Assembly (NCBI GenBank): GCA_015179045.1
Contig: WHUZ01000021.1
Location: forward strand, 496,001-560,000
Reading direction: 5' to 3'
DNA length: 64,000 nt
Origin: Kalaharituber pfeilii
Taxonomy: Eukaryota > Ascomycota > Pezizomycetes > Pezizales > Pezizaceae
The notes beneath the pieces are model-generated. The model ran no database searches. It worked only from the letters and a program-made list of their open reading frames with translations, and was not told the DNA's origin. The translations under genes were made by a program, and so were the position numbers. Below are positions 35,181 to 46,980 of the stretch, one piece after another. Position 1 is the stretch's first letter, and every line of letters starts with the position of its first letter.

Positions 35181-36523
35181 AAAGTTCAAAGGCTCCTGGG
35201 AGAATAGACGGCCTTTGGTGGTGTATTATCTGTCAGCATTTTCTTGCAAAACATACACAGGTCAAGTAAGTTGCTTAGTACGTTACATAATCCAAACAGT
35301 CCAGTGCATCAAGCATATCACCATACCTACTTACAGACTAAATACAATCTATTCAACACTAGTTGTGTTCATGCAATATACAGGGGTTGCGAAAACATTA
35401 GGGGTACTCAAACCCAGGAATTTCGGCTTTTTTCCTATCCGGATTTCAAGCACGATTCGGTCTCCAGGTGTGGGAACCAGTGGGATATTTTGACCAACAT
35501 AATGGGGTGGAATATCTGGTCGCAGCGTGGTCTTGTGAACTGACTTCAAGTGTATGGTATGACAACCAGCACATAGTGATGGTGGGGTCATGTGATATAT
35601 CCAACTAGAATTGGCATGTTATCGGCTATTTCAAGCTCAGTGGGAATTTGCACATAATATCTAGTTGTCACCAGTTTCGGTGCATAAAATCCAGATAATC
35701 TCTATGAAAGGTTCGATTTGAAACCTTTTTTCTCTGGAGATTGGAGTTTTTATGCGGAATTCACCTAAAATTCCGATTTCAGAAATTCCAGGAATTCTGC
35801 ACGAAATCACGTAGGCCTGAGTACCACTATTGTGTATTAGCATGAAGCACTAGCGATACATAGAGGTTTCCTAATCTAGTATTCCTACGTTGCCTCCAAA
35901 GTCGCCTTCCTCGGGAGATACCTTTTTTGATTAATATCGTTACTCGTATACCGTCCTAGGGTACACAATATCCACTATGAACTTGCATACATGCTATACT
36001 ATAGTTCAGCATACGTCCCTTTCGTAACTAACTACTGTAGAGTCCCGGCAAATGTAATTGCGATATAAGTATGCTCAATATGGAAATTGTGTTTCTTCAG
36101 AGTTGATCTTTGTACAGAAAATGATCTGCGTTACAGAATTGTTGGCGAATGTATAGAAGTAAATACAGTACTTACATGATGTTATCAACAATTTGGAGGT
36201 TAACAAAAAAAAAGCACCTAACTTAGAATCCGGTATCCACAATTACCAACTCAAATGAAGGCTAAGATTCGTCTGCCTAACAATGCTATCCACATATATA
36301 AGAGAACTAACCTTTTAGTGACAAATAGTTGATACATAGAAGGAAAACATAGATTAAGGGTTAGTAATCGAACCTATCTCAAATCTGGCGGCAAGCGATC
36401 AATGACATTTTTTAAAAACAAGAACCCATCTCAAAGCACATATATAAGCTCAACAAAACGGGCACCGTTTCACAACTACCTTGCTAATGGAAAATTAAGC
36501 GAAAAATAATTGACAAGCACCAG
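35181..36523 (-). repeat. 3' tail of copy D
   Basis: Diverged inverted relative of 29598-30960. It includes a relic of the poly-A retroposon at about 35922-35972 (TTTTTTGATTAATATC..ACTCGTATACCGTCCTAGG), inserted where other copies read GAGGTACC..GTACAC. The donor-like ATGTAAGTAC motif is kept at about 36173. Confidence 0.55.
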
Positions 36524-39228
36524 TTACTGCTTGCGATTTTCAAGCTTTGCGCGTAAGATCGCCACAATTTCGTCATGTCCCTCCTCAATGGCCAAGTGCA
36601 CGGCAGTCTTGGAAGCATTTGCCTTGGTTATGTCGATTTTGTCATGCGCGAGAAGCAGCTCTACCACCTCGTTCTGCCCGTTGTTAGCTGCATTATGGAG
36701 TGGTGTCCAGCCATGTTTGTTGGCCATATTGACATCAACCCTGCTATCTGCCAGCAGCAGCTTCACCACCTTGTCGTGCCCATTGTTAGCCGCACTATTC
36801 AATGGTGTCCAACCTTCTTTCAAGTTGCTAGCCATATTGACATCAAGCCTGCTGTCTGCGAGCAGCAGCTCAACGACATTGTTGTGCCCTTTGTTAGCTG
36901 AGCTATTCAGTGGTGTCCAGCCAACATTGTCAGGTATATTGACATCAACCCTGGCATCTGCCAGCAGCAGCTTCACCACGTTGTCATGCCCTCTGTTAGC
37001 TGCACTTTTCAGTGGTGTCCAGCCACCATTGTCAGGAATATTGACATCAACCCTGCCATCTGCCAGCAGCAGCTCCAGTGCCTTCTCTTGCCTGTAGTAA
37101 GCTGCACTCATCAGTGGTGTCCAGCCAGAATTGCCAGGCATATTGACATCAACCCGGCGATCTGACAGCAGCACATGTACCATCCTCTCATCCCCATTCC
37201 TAGCTGCAGCATTCAGTGGTGTCCGGCCTTGTGAATCCCTCTTCTCTATATCGGTGCCTAAACCTGTAGCAAGTCGAGTTCGAACGACATACTTGCGTCT
37301 TAATAAAGACCACTTTGGTTTCAATTGTTGATGTAATCTTTGCTGACTAGTAGCTGAATCAAGTGGAGCTGCAACTTGAAAAGGTTGTGAGTCCCAGAGA
37401 TCGGATAAGTAAATAGGTAATCCAAACACTGAGATTTCTGAGGTCGATAGATCACCCAAGCTCATGCTCGAAAGCATTGATCAGCTACAACCTCTTGCCG
37501 AGCTATTGATAGAGAACGTAGAGTGAGAATCCCCACTGATAGTGTCCCACTTCAGGAGTCGCTTGTATGGCCTTGAATCTTTTAGTTCACCAATAAATGA
37601 TGGTAGCATGGATGATGGATCGTATGGATCGTAAGGACGATATGCTATGTGATGTTGCTGTAGTTTTGATTGATGCAGCATCATCATCGTTGGAGGTCTT
37701 GTTATCTTTTATTGTGGGTAATGGTGTGTTGACATCATTTATAGGGACAGTCTTTATAGCCTGAGAATGGATATGAACTGTTGTAGCCTCGATTACATTG
37801 CTTATGGAAGGACCACGATGACTGATAAGTTCTTCATGTCGCCTCATGAGCACTTCATGGTGGCCGATAAGCTCTTCATGACGGCGGATAAGTTGTTGCA
37901 ACTGAATTGAGCTTGCATGATTGGAATCTAATATTTGACTAACTGCTGCATGCAATTTCTTAAGGCTATCAGATGCCTCTGCTGCAGTATGGCTATGCAA
38001 AGAGATTAGTTTCTTCATCTCTCAAAAGGTTAATAAAGTAGGTATTTCAATTTACCATTGAACAATTCCTAACATTAAGTTCAAACTCAACTTGTGTCGT
38101 TGCAGGTCCTTAATAAAGACTGCAACTTCTGTTTCCTTCCAGTGCCCATTTAATCCTCTCAAAGAAAAGGTTTGCTTTGTTTGCTGGAGGCTGCATACTG
38201 CTGGAATCACTAATTCCCACTACTGCGCTCAGCTACTTGTCCAGGCTAGAAGCGACCAAAACACATCCACTCAAAGTTGCAACAAGGTGCTGAATAGACA
38301 ACATTTTCAATCCGCATTGGTTTGAAATTGTTGTTGTCCCATCAACAAACAGCTGAACCTGACAGAAAATAGCATTCATATCTTGCATTTCTTCCATTAG
38401 GTGGTTGATTGATTCAGGTGCCTGCTTGACTCGAGACCTACAATCATAGAGGTCCTTTAGCAAACTTACAATCTTTGCTGAGATTGCAATGAGGCCAGTA
38501 ATTGATGCAGCTATAGATAGTGGATCCAGTGTTCCCAACCGGCCAGGCCGCCCAGGCCGTCCAGGCCATTTAGGCCGTTCAAGCAATTTCAGGGGCAGGA
38601 GGGCTGGTTACGAGGCTATTTCAGGGGCCACCTTCAGGTTACTTGGACACGGATTTAATATGAACCTTTCAATATTTTCGGATAACTATCTAGACTTTTT
38701 TTAATTGAGCAGCGCTTTTCGCAGGTATTCAGGTAAGTAATTTTTTTTTGTATCGCTTGACTATATACTAATTTCTTATTAGTATTGCAGGGAGACAGAC
38801 ATTTCAACCACCGGTACTGGCGATGATGATTCCTTTAGTATTCTCCTATTCTTCACTCTCCATAGTGCAGTTCAAGTTTTGACCTTGCATCGACGATTCC
38901 CTGCAGTCCAATCTGATGCCGATATCGAGTCTTCTGGAATTTGGGTTACAAAAATCTGGTGCGACAAAGTTGGAATTGACACTATGGTGAAGATGTGCAT
39001 GGCTAATGGAAAGCGATACTGGCGGTGTAAATTCAACAAGCAAAATCCTAAACATTAGAGAATGAGGTATGCGTAGAATTTAGAGTACATTCTGTATATA
39101 GCTAGCTACTGTATAACTTAACTCACACTGCAGCCTGGACCGGCCTGAATGGCCTGAATGGCCTGGACCGGCGCGGGCGGACCTCACGGCCGGCCCGGCC
39201 CGTTGGAAACACTGAGTGGATCAGACAT
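36524..39228 (-). pseudogene. Helo-like/ankyrin-repeat gene, copy D (broken)
   Basis: The family intron is retained (about 63 nt, acceptor GCATAG), and the ankyrin part (36524-37477, about eight repeats ending AILRAKLENRKQ) is readable. The gene is dead in several places. A 688-bp hAT-type MITE interrupts codons 3-5. A TAG replaces the residue after NLDK/SLDK in exon 1 (about 38235). A frameshift follows in exon 1 near the conserved FERIKWAL motif. A stop follows the SSARGCS motif in the linker. Repeats are more diverged than in A, B, C and F (DVNIPDN units), so this is an older copy. The true ATG is at 39228-39226, beyond the MITE. Confidence 0.85.
38527..39214. mobile_element. hAT-type MITE inserted at the start of gene D
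   Basis: The ends are CAGTGTTCCCAACCGGCC and, inverted, CAGTGTTTCCAACGGGCC. The flanking 8-bp duplication is AGTGGATC (38519-38526 and 39215-39222). CAGTG ends with an 8-bp duplication are classic for hAT. The termini carry short CCAGGCCG reiterations. Internally, 38930-39058 on + reads an ..RYWRCKFNKQN.. segment, possibly a decayed BED-finger-like transposase piece. Confidence 0.9.
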
Positions 39229-40085
39229 TTTGGTATATTAGTTGGATGTAGAGAGTACCGAAGCGAGTTCTAATAGTGGAAAAATAACTTAGCCCAGCAG
39301 GGAATTAATTTATGAAACTCCAGTGACAGTAACAGGAGGGCTAGACTGTTGAAAGTCTCAAGCCTTTAAGAATAATCCATCAGACTGGTAGCTAACCCTC
39401 CGTGAAATAGCAATAGTGGTTATCAGCTTTGCGTCACGTAACCTTTACAGGATATGCAACCTGTTGTTAGCTAACTACCAGGGGTATTTGACCGGTTTTT
39501 CACCTAAATCGACAACTTTATTAAGTCAATTCCCATTTATTGTCTCAGTTATGGTCAGTGCTAAAACAGTGCTAAAAATATCACAAGGCTGAATGTTGCA
39601 ATATTCATTGCGAATGAGAAAGAGAGGCATTAGTAGCATGTGAATTGGAGCTGCAGCTGGCCGTAAAAATGTTAAAACCATTTCCTAATCTCTCGCTAGG
39701 CAATCGAGTTGGTAGTGACTTTTTGAAAAAGAAAATAGGAAATGAAAATTAGAAACTGGTTGCCCTGGTTGCCCTAGAGCAAATCATATGAGACTATATA
39801 ATTACTAGTATGATCCATTCTTTAAAAAATGCTGCATAGCCCTTTTCTTCAACTCGTAATTCAACCAGGACACTCAATTTATTTGTATAACACATACTGT
39901 AGATTGTATTCAGTTTGTAATTTTTCAATTCTCTCTCTGTGAATATATACATGAACTGATTTGTAGAAAGAAATGTAAGATCAAATGATAACAGGTCCTG
40001 GAAGCGTACCATGCTTCCTACTCTCGCTAGAACAGGGATCCTTCTGGAAAGAGCTGCAATGCTGACAGTGACATTGCGGGCGGTA
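39229..40085. repeat. 5' flank of copy D, first half of a local duplication
   Basis: 39229-39660 is a diverged version of the 5' flank (compare 63240-63670). The part 39690-40085 resembles 42828-43515 on the other side of the pogo element: both start with a CGAGTT..TAGTGACTTTTTGAAAAA phrase and end near GACAATGC/GACATTGC. No gene is seen. Confidence 0.5.
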
Positions 40086-42825
40086 GCGTGCCCGAAGTGG
40101 TAACGAGCTGCCCCCCTGTAACGATCCACTCTCTTGGCACTCCTCGTCATGCATTCCTTGCCCTATTACCTATTACTGGATATATTGCGACTACGGAAAT
40201 TGCATAGTATTATATCAATTTGATACCGCTGAATCTGAATATACTATCATAATAAGGAAAAAGCCAAAATTCCAATAACTATAACCAAATTCATCATAAT
40301 TTATATGAATTAACCCCTCCCTGCATATAATATAGCTCAATGTTCTCAGAATCAGCCAAATAATATAGAAAATGAGTAATAATCATTCGCCTAGCACTAG
40401 TCTTTTCAGTTAAAGTTAATAAATGTATATAGGAATTATATAGGATACACGCACCTTCAAATATATAGAAGAAATTCACATTCTCGAGCTAATCTCTGTA
40501 CCTCAATATCATCATCAGTGTCCTCAGAGTCCTCAGGTGATCCAGGAATACTAGGACTTGACGTAGTGGTAGATGAAGCACTAGAGATAGTAGCAGTAAC
40601 TTCGTCTGAGGCATCAGGTATGATAGAAGAGGTCTGTGGCTCGAGATTTACTACTGGAACCTCCTTCACCCCCCCCCCCTAGCAGGTGTTCGGACCCTCC
40701 CACCTCCTGAACCAAAGGCCTTCCTCGGCCCCGGCCTCGCCCGCGAGTTCCCCACGACCTCTCTTTGCGGCCCGCTCAGCTGCAGCTATTTCTTTCTGTT
40801 CTTGTTTCTCTTTTGCCTTTCTTTCTCGCTCCTCCGCTGCTAGCTGCTTTTTCACTTCAGCAGCTTCTTTCTTATCCTCAGCTATTTTTCGTCGCTCCTC
40901 TGCCTTCTGAATTTTCTCTTCCTCTTTTCTTATCTTCTCTACTGCTTTCTGTTCCTTTTCCAGCCTCTTCCGCTCTTTCTTTTCCTCTGCTTCCAGTGCT
41001 GCTTTGACTTCGGCTTGTCGAGAGGATTCAATATACGCTCGATTAAGAGTCCGAGGGCCTTTAATATGCTTCAAACTACCAGCCGGAGCTTTTTTGACCA
41101 TCTTACCATTCCGTAGAGCTTTGAAGGTTGTAGCATTAGGCTCAATCACCGTATATTTTGTTAGCTTTTCCTCCAGAAACAATACATGATCCATCACAGT
41201 CTTGCGTGTATGTGGAGTCAAAATTGCCTTGTCCAGAGCAGTTCGTAGTACTATTTGCTTTGATGGAGTATCTAATATAGAGAGATCTGAATTGACTGTC
41301 ATTGTCGCTTGAACTTGAGGAGGAATAACTTTGTCGGGATCAATAGGCCAGCATCCAGACCCCCGCCATGCACCCAAAATAGTATCGGTAGTAAAAGTAG
41401 ATTGTCTGGCACCACAAAGAAATTTCCCAGAAGTCAGGTTTGCGCAAAATATCACAAGGCTTTTGATATATCCAATCTTGTAAGCCATTGCGGTAGTGTC
41501 TTTGGAGAGGAGAGAAACATCCAACATCAAGAGGTTGCATTAAATGAGTTGAATGTGGGGAAGACAAAGCATTTGAATCCGGTGATTGAGTGCATATTCA
41601 ACGACTTGGTAAGCGACATGGGAAGAGTGACCATCAACAATTAAAAGGCGCCAAGGATATTCGGATATATTAGAGGGAGGTAAGGTCAGTGAATCGCTCG
41701 AAATAATTATACTGCGTTTGTCATGTATAGTGCTTGTAGGAAGGCCGGTTGCTATGGGGGTGCCGGCGGTAGAGGCGGTGGAGGCGGTGGAGGCGGTGGA
41801 GGCAGGGGTGGTGGAGGCAGGGGTGGTGGAGGCAGTGGAGGTAGTGGAGGTAGTGGTAGGGTTCACGGGGCGAGTATATGGCTCAAAGTGATATTTTATA
41901 AACTCAACACCTAGTTCATCATCCATGTATCCACTAGGCGAGCGTCCAAAAGTTGCAGGAAGTTCATGGACACCCTCAGCACCGTAGTAGCCTTCTCTAT
42001 GGGTTTTCGCCTGCCAGACAAGGTATGGAGGAATGATGTGACCAGCAGCATTTACTGTCTCTATGACAGTAACAAATTCTCGATTGCCATCAGTAACTGC
42101 AATTTTTCGCCTTGGACCTGCTCGAACAATACATTTCTGCCTGTCAGTTGCAATGCCCATAATAATACCCTTTTCATCATAGTTCCAGAGGTTGTCAGGG
42201 GTGATCTTAAGTTGGCGCATTGTAGTCCGGAGTGACCGATAAAATGCCTTCTGCGCTGGAATATTTGTCCCTTGCGAATGCCGAATGCGCTCAAGATATT
42301 GTACATATTTGCTGTTAACTATGGGATGTCGAAGTAAAAACCTCTCATGCCACCGATCTCCTGGAACTGCATTGCTCAACCTTCGCTGCAGAATTAAAAC
42401 AGCCATAGATCTCAGCATTCGCAAATGAACTGGAAAGCCCATATCACTCATTGTAAGTGCCCAGGCCTCTAATGCATTCTCTTCACCTCTAGTAAGCAAT
42501 TGCTGCCTTTCGCGAGCCTCCTTCCTTCCTTTCTGTACCCCATCGAGTCGTCTACGTAATGTAATAGCTTTTACATCAAAGTAGGAAGCAATTTTTGGTA
42601 TTGACTCTTCCCGATGTTTGTATGCATAAGCGATTGCTCGGTTAATGTTTTCAGGCTTACTTTCCTGTCGCATAGCTATTCTGCGGGTAAAACGAGTTCA
42701 AAATATGTAGAATTCGCTGAGATATGCAGGATAATCGCGGTTGAAAGATGAGGAGCAGGTTGCCGAAGCGGGGGTGAAAATGTAGGATCGTTACAGGGGG
42801 CAGATCGTTACCACATCGGGCACGT
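40086..42825 (-). mobile_element. Pogo-type DNA transposon, full length (2740 bp)
   Basis: The ends are GCGTGCCCGAAGTGGTAACG and ACGTGCCCGATGTGGTAACG (inverted), flanked by TA on both sides (40084-40085 and 42826-42827). It encodes a pogo/Tigger-type transposase on the minus strand, now frameshifted. Foldback element 2 derives from this family. Confidence 0.92.
40457..42673 (-). pseudogene. Pogo-type (DDE) transposase, frameshifted
   Basis: The first frame (42673-41540) starts MRQESKPENINRAIAYAYKH. It has an HTH region (residues about 10-60), a CENP-B-like HTH (about 65-130) and a DDE domain with WNYDEKG (about 165) and LLIVDGHSSH (about 345). A Thr/Ser/Ala-rich insertion (about 271-317), made of a microsatellite, separates the two Asp. 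The third catalytic Asp (QPLDVGC) lies in another frame (41567-41340), after loss of one base in a C run. A second shift returns to the frame 41530-40679 (GWRG-like AWRGSGCWPIDP, then a charged coiled coil). A third shift at the 11-C run (40669-40679) leads to the Ser-rich C-terminus ending at 40457. Two of three shifts fall in C runs, so assembly error should be considered. Confidence 0.85.
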
Positions 42826-42827
42826 TA

Positions 42828-43826
42828 GGCCGTCGAGTTAGTGGTGACTTTTTGAAAAAACAAAATAGGAAATGAATGAAACTGGAGGACTTTAATCCAT
42901 CCTTTAGAACTATGCTGGGCAACCCTTTGCTTTATCTCGTACCTCAATCAGGGCACTCAATTCCGTGGTCTTTTATTGTAATATCTCGACTACTACTGAC
43001 AATAGACAAGCCATTTTACCAAGCTATAGGTTACTGGTTCAGAAAGTAGACTGCCTCCCCTTCTCTTGTACGCACCTGCACCTTCCGCTGCCCTCCACAT
43101 GCATTGGTTATGCAGCCCGATATTAGATGCACATTTATAACTACAGAAATAAGTGACTGAGACTGCATACATGAATTCATGCAGTACAGCAATATTCGCG
43201 TCAGGTAATTTCTTCCAACAGGAGCAAATAGAACACACAAACTTTGAAGGAATACGAGAATTAGTTCTGCACCCATGACTTATTGCCAGTACAGTATGGT
43301 AGTTTTTTTTTGTAACTGTTCAAGTACTTGGCACGAGATGGTAGACCAGGATGTGATAGATGGACTGACAATAGTCTCGTAACTAGAGTAGACTGACAGG
43401 TGGTTACCTACATCACTAATTGACCTCATAGTGGTTGCTAAGGGACTTCCGACACGTAGACGGGGATCCTCCTGGAGAGAGGTGTGAGGCCGATGGTGAC
43501 AATGCAAGTTTTTACAGTATTTGCCAGTCCTCGAGTTTCAATTGATTATGGCCGGGCAGTGATCGGGTGTATCTACTGTATGATAGATCGGCATGTATAT
43601 GCACTTGAGCGCTGAGACAGGATAAAGCAACAACATGAAGGACAAAGACATGTCAGATATGGTCCGAGCGTTGACGCCATGGTGCACGAGGGTCGGAGTT
43701 CAACTGCATATTGCAGAAGTCAATATCATCGGCAGAGAAAAGGGAGAACTCACTTTAGCCTACAAGGTGCACAGGAAGGCGAATCCTTAGAGGCTGGCGT
43801 TGTTGACTGTTATCAACTTTTTACTA
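42828..43826. repeat. Second half of the local duplication, upstream region of D
   Basis: 42828-43515 resembles 39690-40085. From about 43540 the sequence resembles the upstream region of E (55790-56090), with the GGGCAGTGATCGG and ATGATAGATCGGCAT motifs. No gene is supported. Confidence 0.45.
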
Positions 43827-44268
43827 CAGTGACCCGTCAAAAGTGTTGGGGATTAGGTTTGCATAATACACGTACCCCAGTATTGCCTAATCCCCACGGG
43901 TCACTGTTCTTTAGTGCCTAGCAGAAAGACTTCCTAGTATGGTTTCACTCTGCAGCATAACGGAAAGTGCATGTCCGCTTTTGCGAGACATGCAGCCAAG
44001 CTTACAGGTCATCATAAAAATCACAAAAAAATCAATAAGTTAGCGGAAAAATTACAGAAAAATATCACACCGCATGAATGGACATTGGAAAATCCGAGTC
44101 TTGCTTCAGAATTTGAAATTGAGCATTTATGATTGAGTTGTTGTTTTCTTGCAAGGCACATGCACTCAGCTGCATGTCTCGTGACTCCGAGAGATACTTT
44201 GGGCACGCACTTTCCCTTATGCTACATAGTGAAACCATACTAGGAAGACTTTCTGCTAGGCATTGTAT
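43827..44268. mobile_element. Composite miniature inverted repeats
   Basis: 43827-43906 is an 80-bp hairpin with ends CAGTGACCCGT and GGGATTAGG-type arms. It is followed by arms 43914-44015 and 44155-44268, inverted around CCTAGCAGAAAG and AGTATGGTTTCACT. The equivalent region of E (56090-56110) lacks all of this, so the whole about 430 bp is inserted. The CAGT end and preceding TA suggest a Tc1-type origin for the hairpin; the second part is unclassified. Confidence 0.55.
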
Positions 44269-44603
44269 CGTAGAAATCTATAGCAGATCGAGAATCAGTT
44301 CAGCTTATAGGTTCTAGGAATGATTGCTCTTCAATAAGCTTAATTCATTCAACCTCTCTCATGTGTGGTATGTCGCTGCACTAAGAAGTCATTTTGACAG
44401 ATCAATATGCGATGGAGAGAAAAAAAATATTACATATTTTACTGCGCTTTCATCAACTCGTGTTGAACTTACCACTAATTCATGTTGACTAATATACGCC
44501 GAGACCAAGGTGCTTCCAGCCACAAAAAGTTCAGGAAGGATAGGGCATTCAAAAGATTCGGAGATCTCTTGAGATTGCTTTCACCTTACCGTCCGCCCGT
44601 ATA
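44269..44603. other. Upstream block U of D, diverged
   Basis: Matches the region 56105-56590 upstream of E in patches (GAAATCTATAGCAGATCGAG, GGTCCACAAAAAGTT-like phrases). No gene is seen. Confidence 0.35.
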
Positions 44604-44605
44604 TA

Positions 44606-45446
44606 CAGTCACTGGTCAAAAGTCTTGGTGACGCCACTTTTCTTGGCACTTCAAAATGCTTGCTTGCGCAACTTCAAACGCTCATATCTCCATGATCCAC
44701 AGCTCAATTACAGAAGTTGTACCTGCAATTGATAGCACCATGTCTATAGTCTTGCATATCACATGCAGCAATCATGAGAATAGTAGTAGTCAATTATATG
44801 GACCAATAGGTCAGGAGCAAATTCTAGCATTTTTTACCTAAATTCTCTCTGCATAATAGTGTAGTTCCATACAAGGAGAATATTTTTGGGGCTAGTAAAT
44901 TTTGCTATGAAAATACATATTGAGTCCATCTTATTTCATATTTTTGGTATTTTTTATGTTGTGTTGCAGGTTCTGTATGGAGCTATTTGTTTCCAGACAC
45001 CGATATTTGACCCTAAAATGACAATTTTGTATGGGAATTTGGTAATCTTGGCGTTCTTTGAAGTTTGCGATTTTATCTCGGCAGCCACATGACCCCAACA
45101 TCTGTTCTACAACCGGAACCATGAAGTTTCAGGTAGTATCTATCAAAGAAAAAATCCTGTTAGTCTATCTAGTTGTGGTGCTAAAGATACATCACATTTC
45201 AAAAATTCACAGTTTTTGTACGGAATACCTAGTATTCAATAACTTTTTATAGATATTACACTGCAATCAGTGTGCTATAAGTATCTCCTGTGCTGTAGCA
45301 TAAACCATACTGCTTACACTATCACCAGTTCAAGTTGTAGGTTAATTGGGTCACTTCTCGTGGAGATATCTCAATTTTTGTTCAAATGGACATTGTCGCC
45401 GCTTGGTGCTCAGATCCCTTTCACCAAGACTTTTGACCAGTGACTG
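44606..45446. mobile_element. Tc1/mariner-type non-autonomous element
   Basis: The ends are CAGTCACTGGTCAAAAGTCT and its inverse (26-bp perfect TIRs), flanked by TA (44604-44605 and 45447-45448). Weaker inverted similarity extends about 130 bp inward (ATCTCCATGA, CTCAATTA). Internal frames of 61-68 codons do not resemble a DD34D transposase, so it is probably a MITE-like derivative. Confidence 0.85.
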
Positions 45447-45448
45447 TA

Positions 45449-45959
45449 GCTGTAGATACTGTATAACCGAGATACTTACATTGGAAATCTGTTCTGGTCC
45501 GCTAGGGAATTCACTCCGCTCCCTCTCGGGCATTATATGTAATTTCTTAGAGGCCCAGGGCATCCACATGGGAATACATTTCTTTCTCTAACTTGCATGC
45601 ACCATACCTTTCTTCTGGTTTTCTTGAGCAAATAGTACAGCAAACAAGCGGAAATACAAACGAATTAGAAAAGGAAAAAAATTACCAACAGTCAACGCCC
45701 ACCCCTCGCCCAGCTCCCCTAATTCCCTCCTTGCAATCTTATTTTCACTACATAGCGTGATATTTCAATATACATTGGAAAAACATTTTTCCTCAAATAT
45801 TCTATTTCTTAACCCCTCGCTCGCAATGAGGGTAAGAAACTTTAGCACCTCCTAACAGGTAACCGTTCACACAAAAGGTTGGTGCCCAGTGAACCAAGAT
45901 ATGCACTCTCATCCAGGTTCGCTAGAGCAAATTTAGTCTTCGTTCGCTTTTCAGGTAAC
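45449..45959. other. Rest of upstream block between D and E
   Basis: Contains the complement of the G-rich tract of block U (CGCCCACCCCTCGCCCAGCTC). No gene is recognisable. Confidence 0.35.
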
Positions 45960-46980
45960 ACCCGTGACAATAGACTTAGTCTGGTTGCATTACGGTCGGA
46001 GAGTCGGTGCGACCAGACTAGGTGAGGTGGGAAATCTAGCTCTCCGGTTCTGGAGGTGCTCGAGCGAGGACGCTACACATGATGAGCTGGACTGGGAGCC
46101 TGCAACGTGGCCCCCCCCTTCCATATCTCCTCAATGCTCTCCCGCCGTAGCCTCTCAATCGCACCCCTCTCTTGCCTCATGCCAAGCCGCCGTCCTCTCC
46201 GGCAGCTGCAGTGCATGTCACATCCCCCACTCCAGCAGCAGCAGCAGCGGAGCCTAGGTCAGTCCGAAAAGTAAAGAACACCGCCTTCTCTTGAACCAAT
46301 CTTGCCATCCCACTCTATCTTACTGCCCCGCATTCTCTCACGTTCCCCCTGTCGCATCGCACACTCGCATTGCACCTAATATCATCCTATCTCCCACCCC
46401 CCCGACACACCCTCCGACAGCCCCTCAGACTTCAACGGCCCCTCCACCAGCAGCAGCAACCGGGTCCCCTTGCACCTCCCTCAACCGCGGTTACCTTCAA
46501 CTGCATGTTCTTACACCCCTCCCTCGCCGTCTATCAACTGCACCCCGTCAAACCGCCTTCCAATTTGTACGTCTCCTTGAACAGCTGCAGAATTATCTCG
46601 CACGTACTGCTCCAGCAGCCCCTCGAACCGCCACCTAAGTAGTCTCAAGTAGTGCCACATGCAGCTTTTTCAGGGGCCACTCCAACTGAAATAATCACCC
46701 TTTCGAGCGGAGAGGGATTGATATTTCTATTGAACAATAATGTCAAGCTATCATACTACATGCAGGACCCATGGCTTATATGCCCTTGCAGCGGCCTCAT
46801 GATTCTCCGAAAATCAGAATATAGACAGGGATGCAGGAAAATTCATCAATGTCACAATCCATCAGTCGAACTGTCGGTCCTCCCCCCATGGGCGCTAGGA
46901 TTACTCCGTCGCTTCAACATCAACGTCCCTTCCCATAGCTTCTCTGCTCCTGTACCACCACCCCATCATAATCCCATACC
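45960..46980 (+). repeat. Block R2, copy E (internally deleted)
   Basis: 45964-46257 reads GEVGNLALRFWRCSSEDATHDELDW, the segment conserved in C and F, then proline-rich frames (46291-46642). After about 46690 about 1 kb present in F is replaced or missing; homology resumes at the ATAATCCCATACCTTTTGTG phrase (about 46967). Confidence 0.5.

Noticed and set aside
40686..41189. Plus-strand frames opposite the transposase coiled coil
   Set aside because: These are complements of Glu/Lys/Ala-rich codons of the minus-strand transposase.
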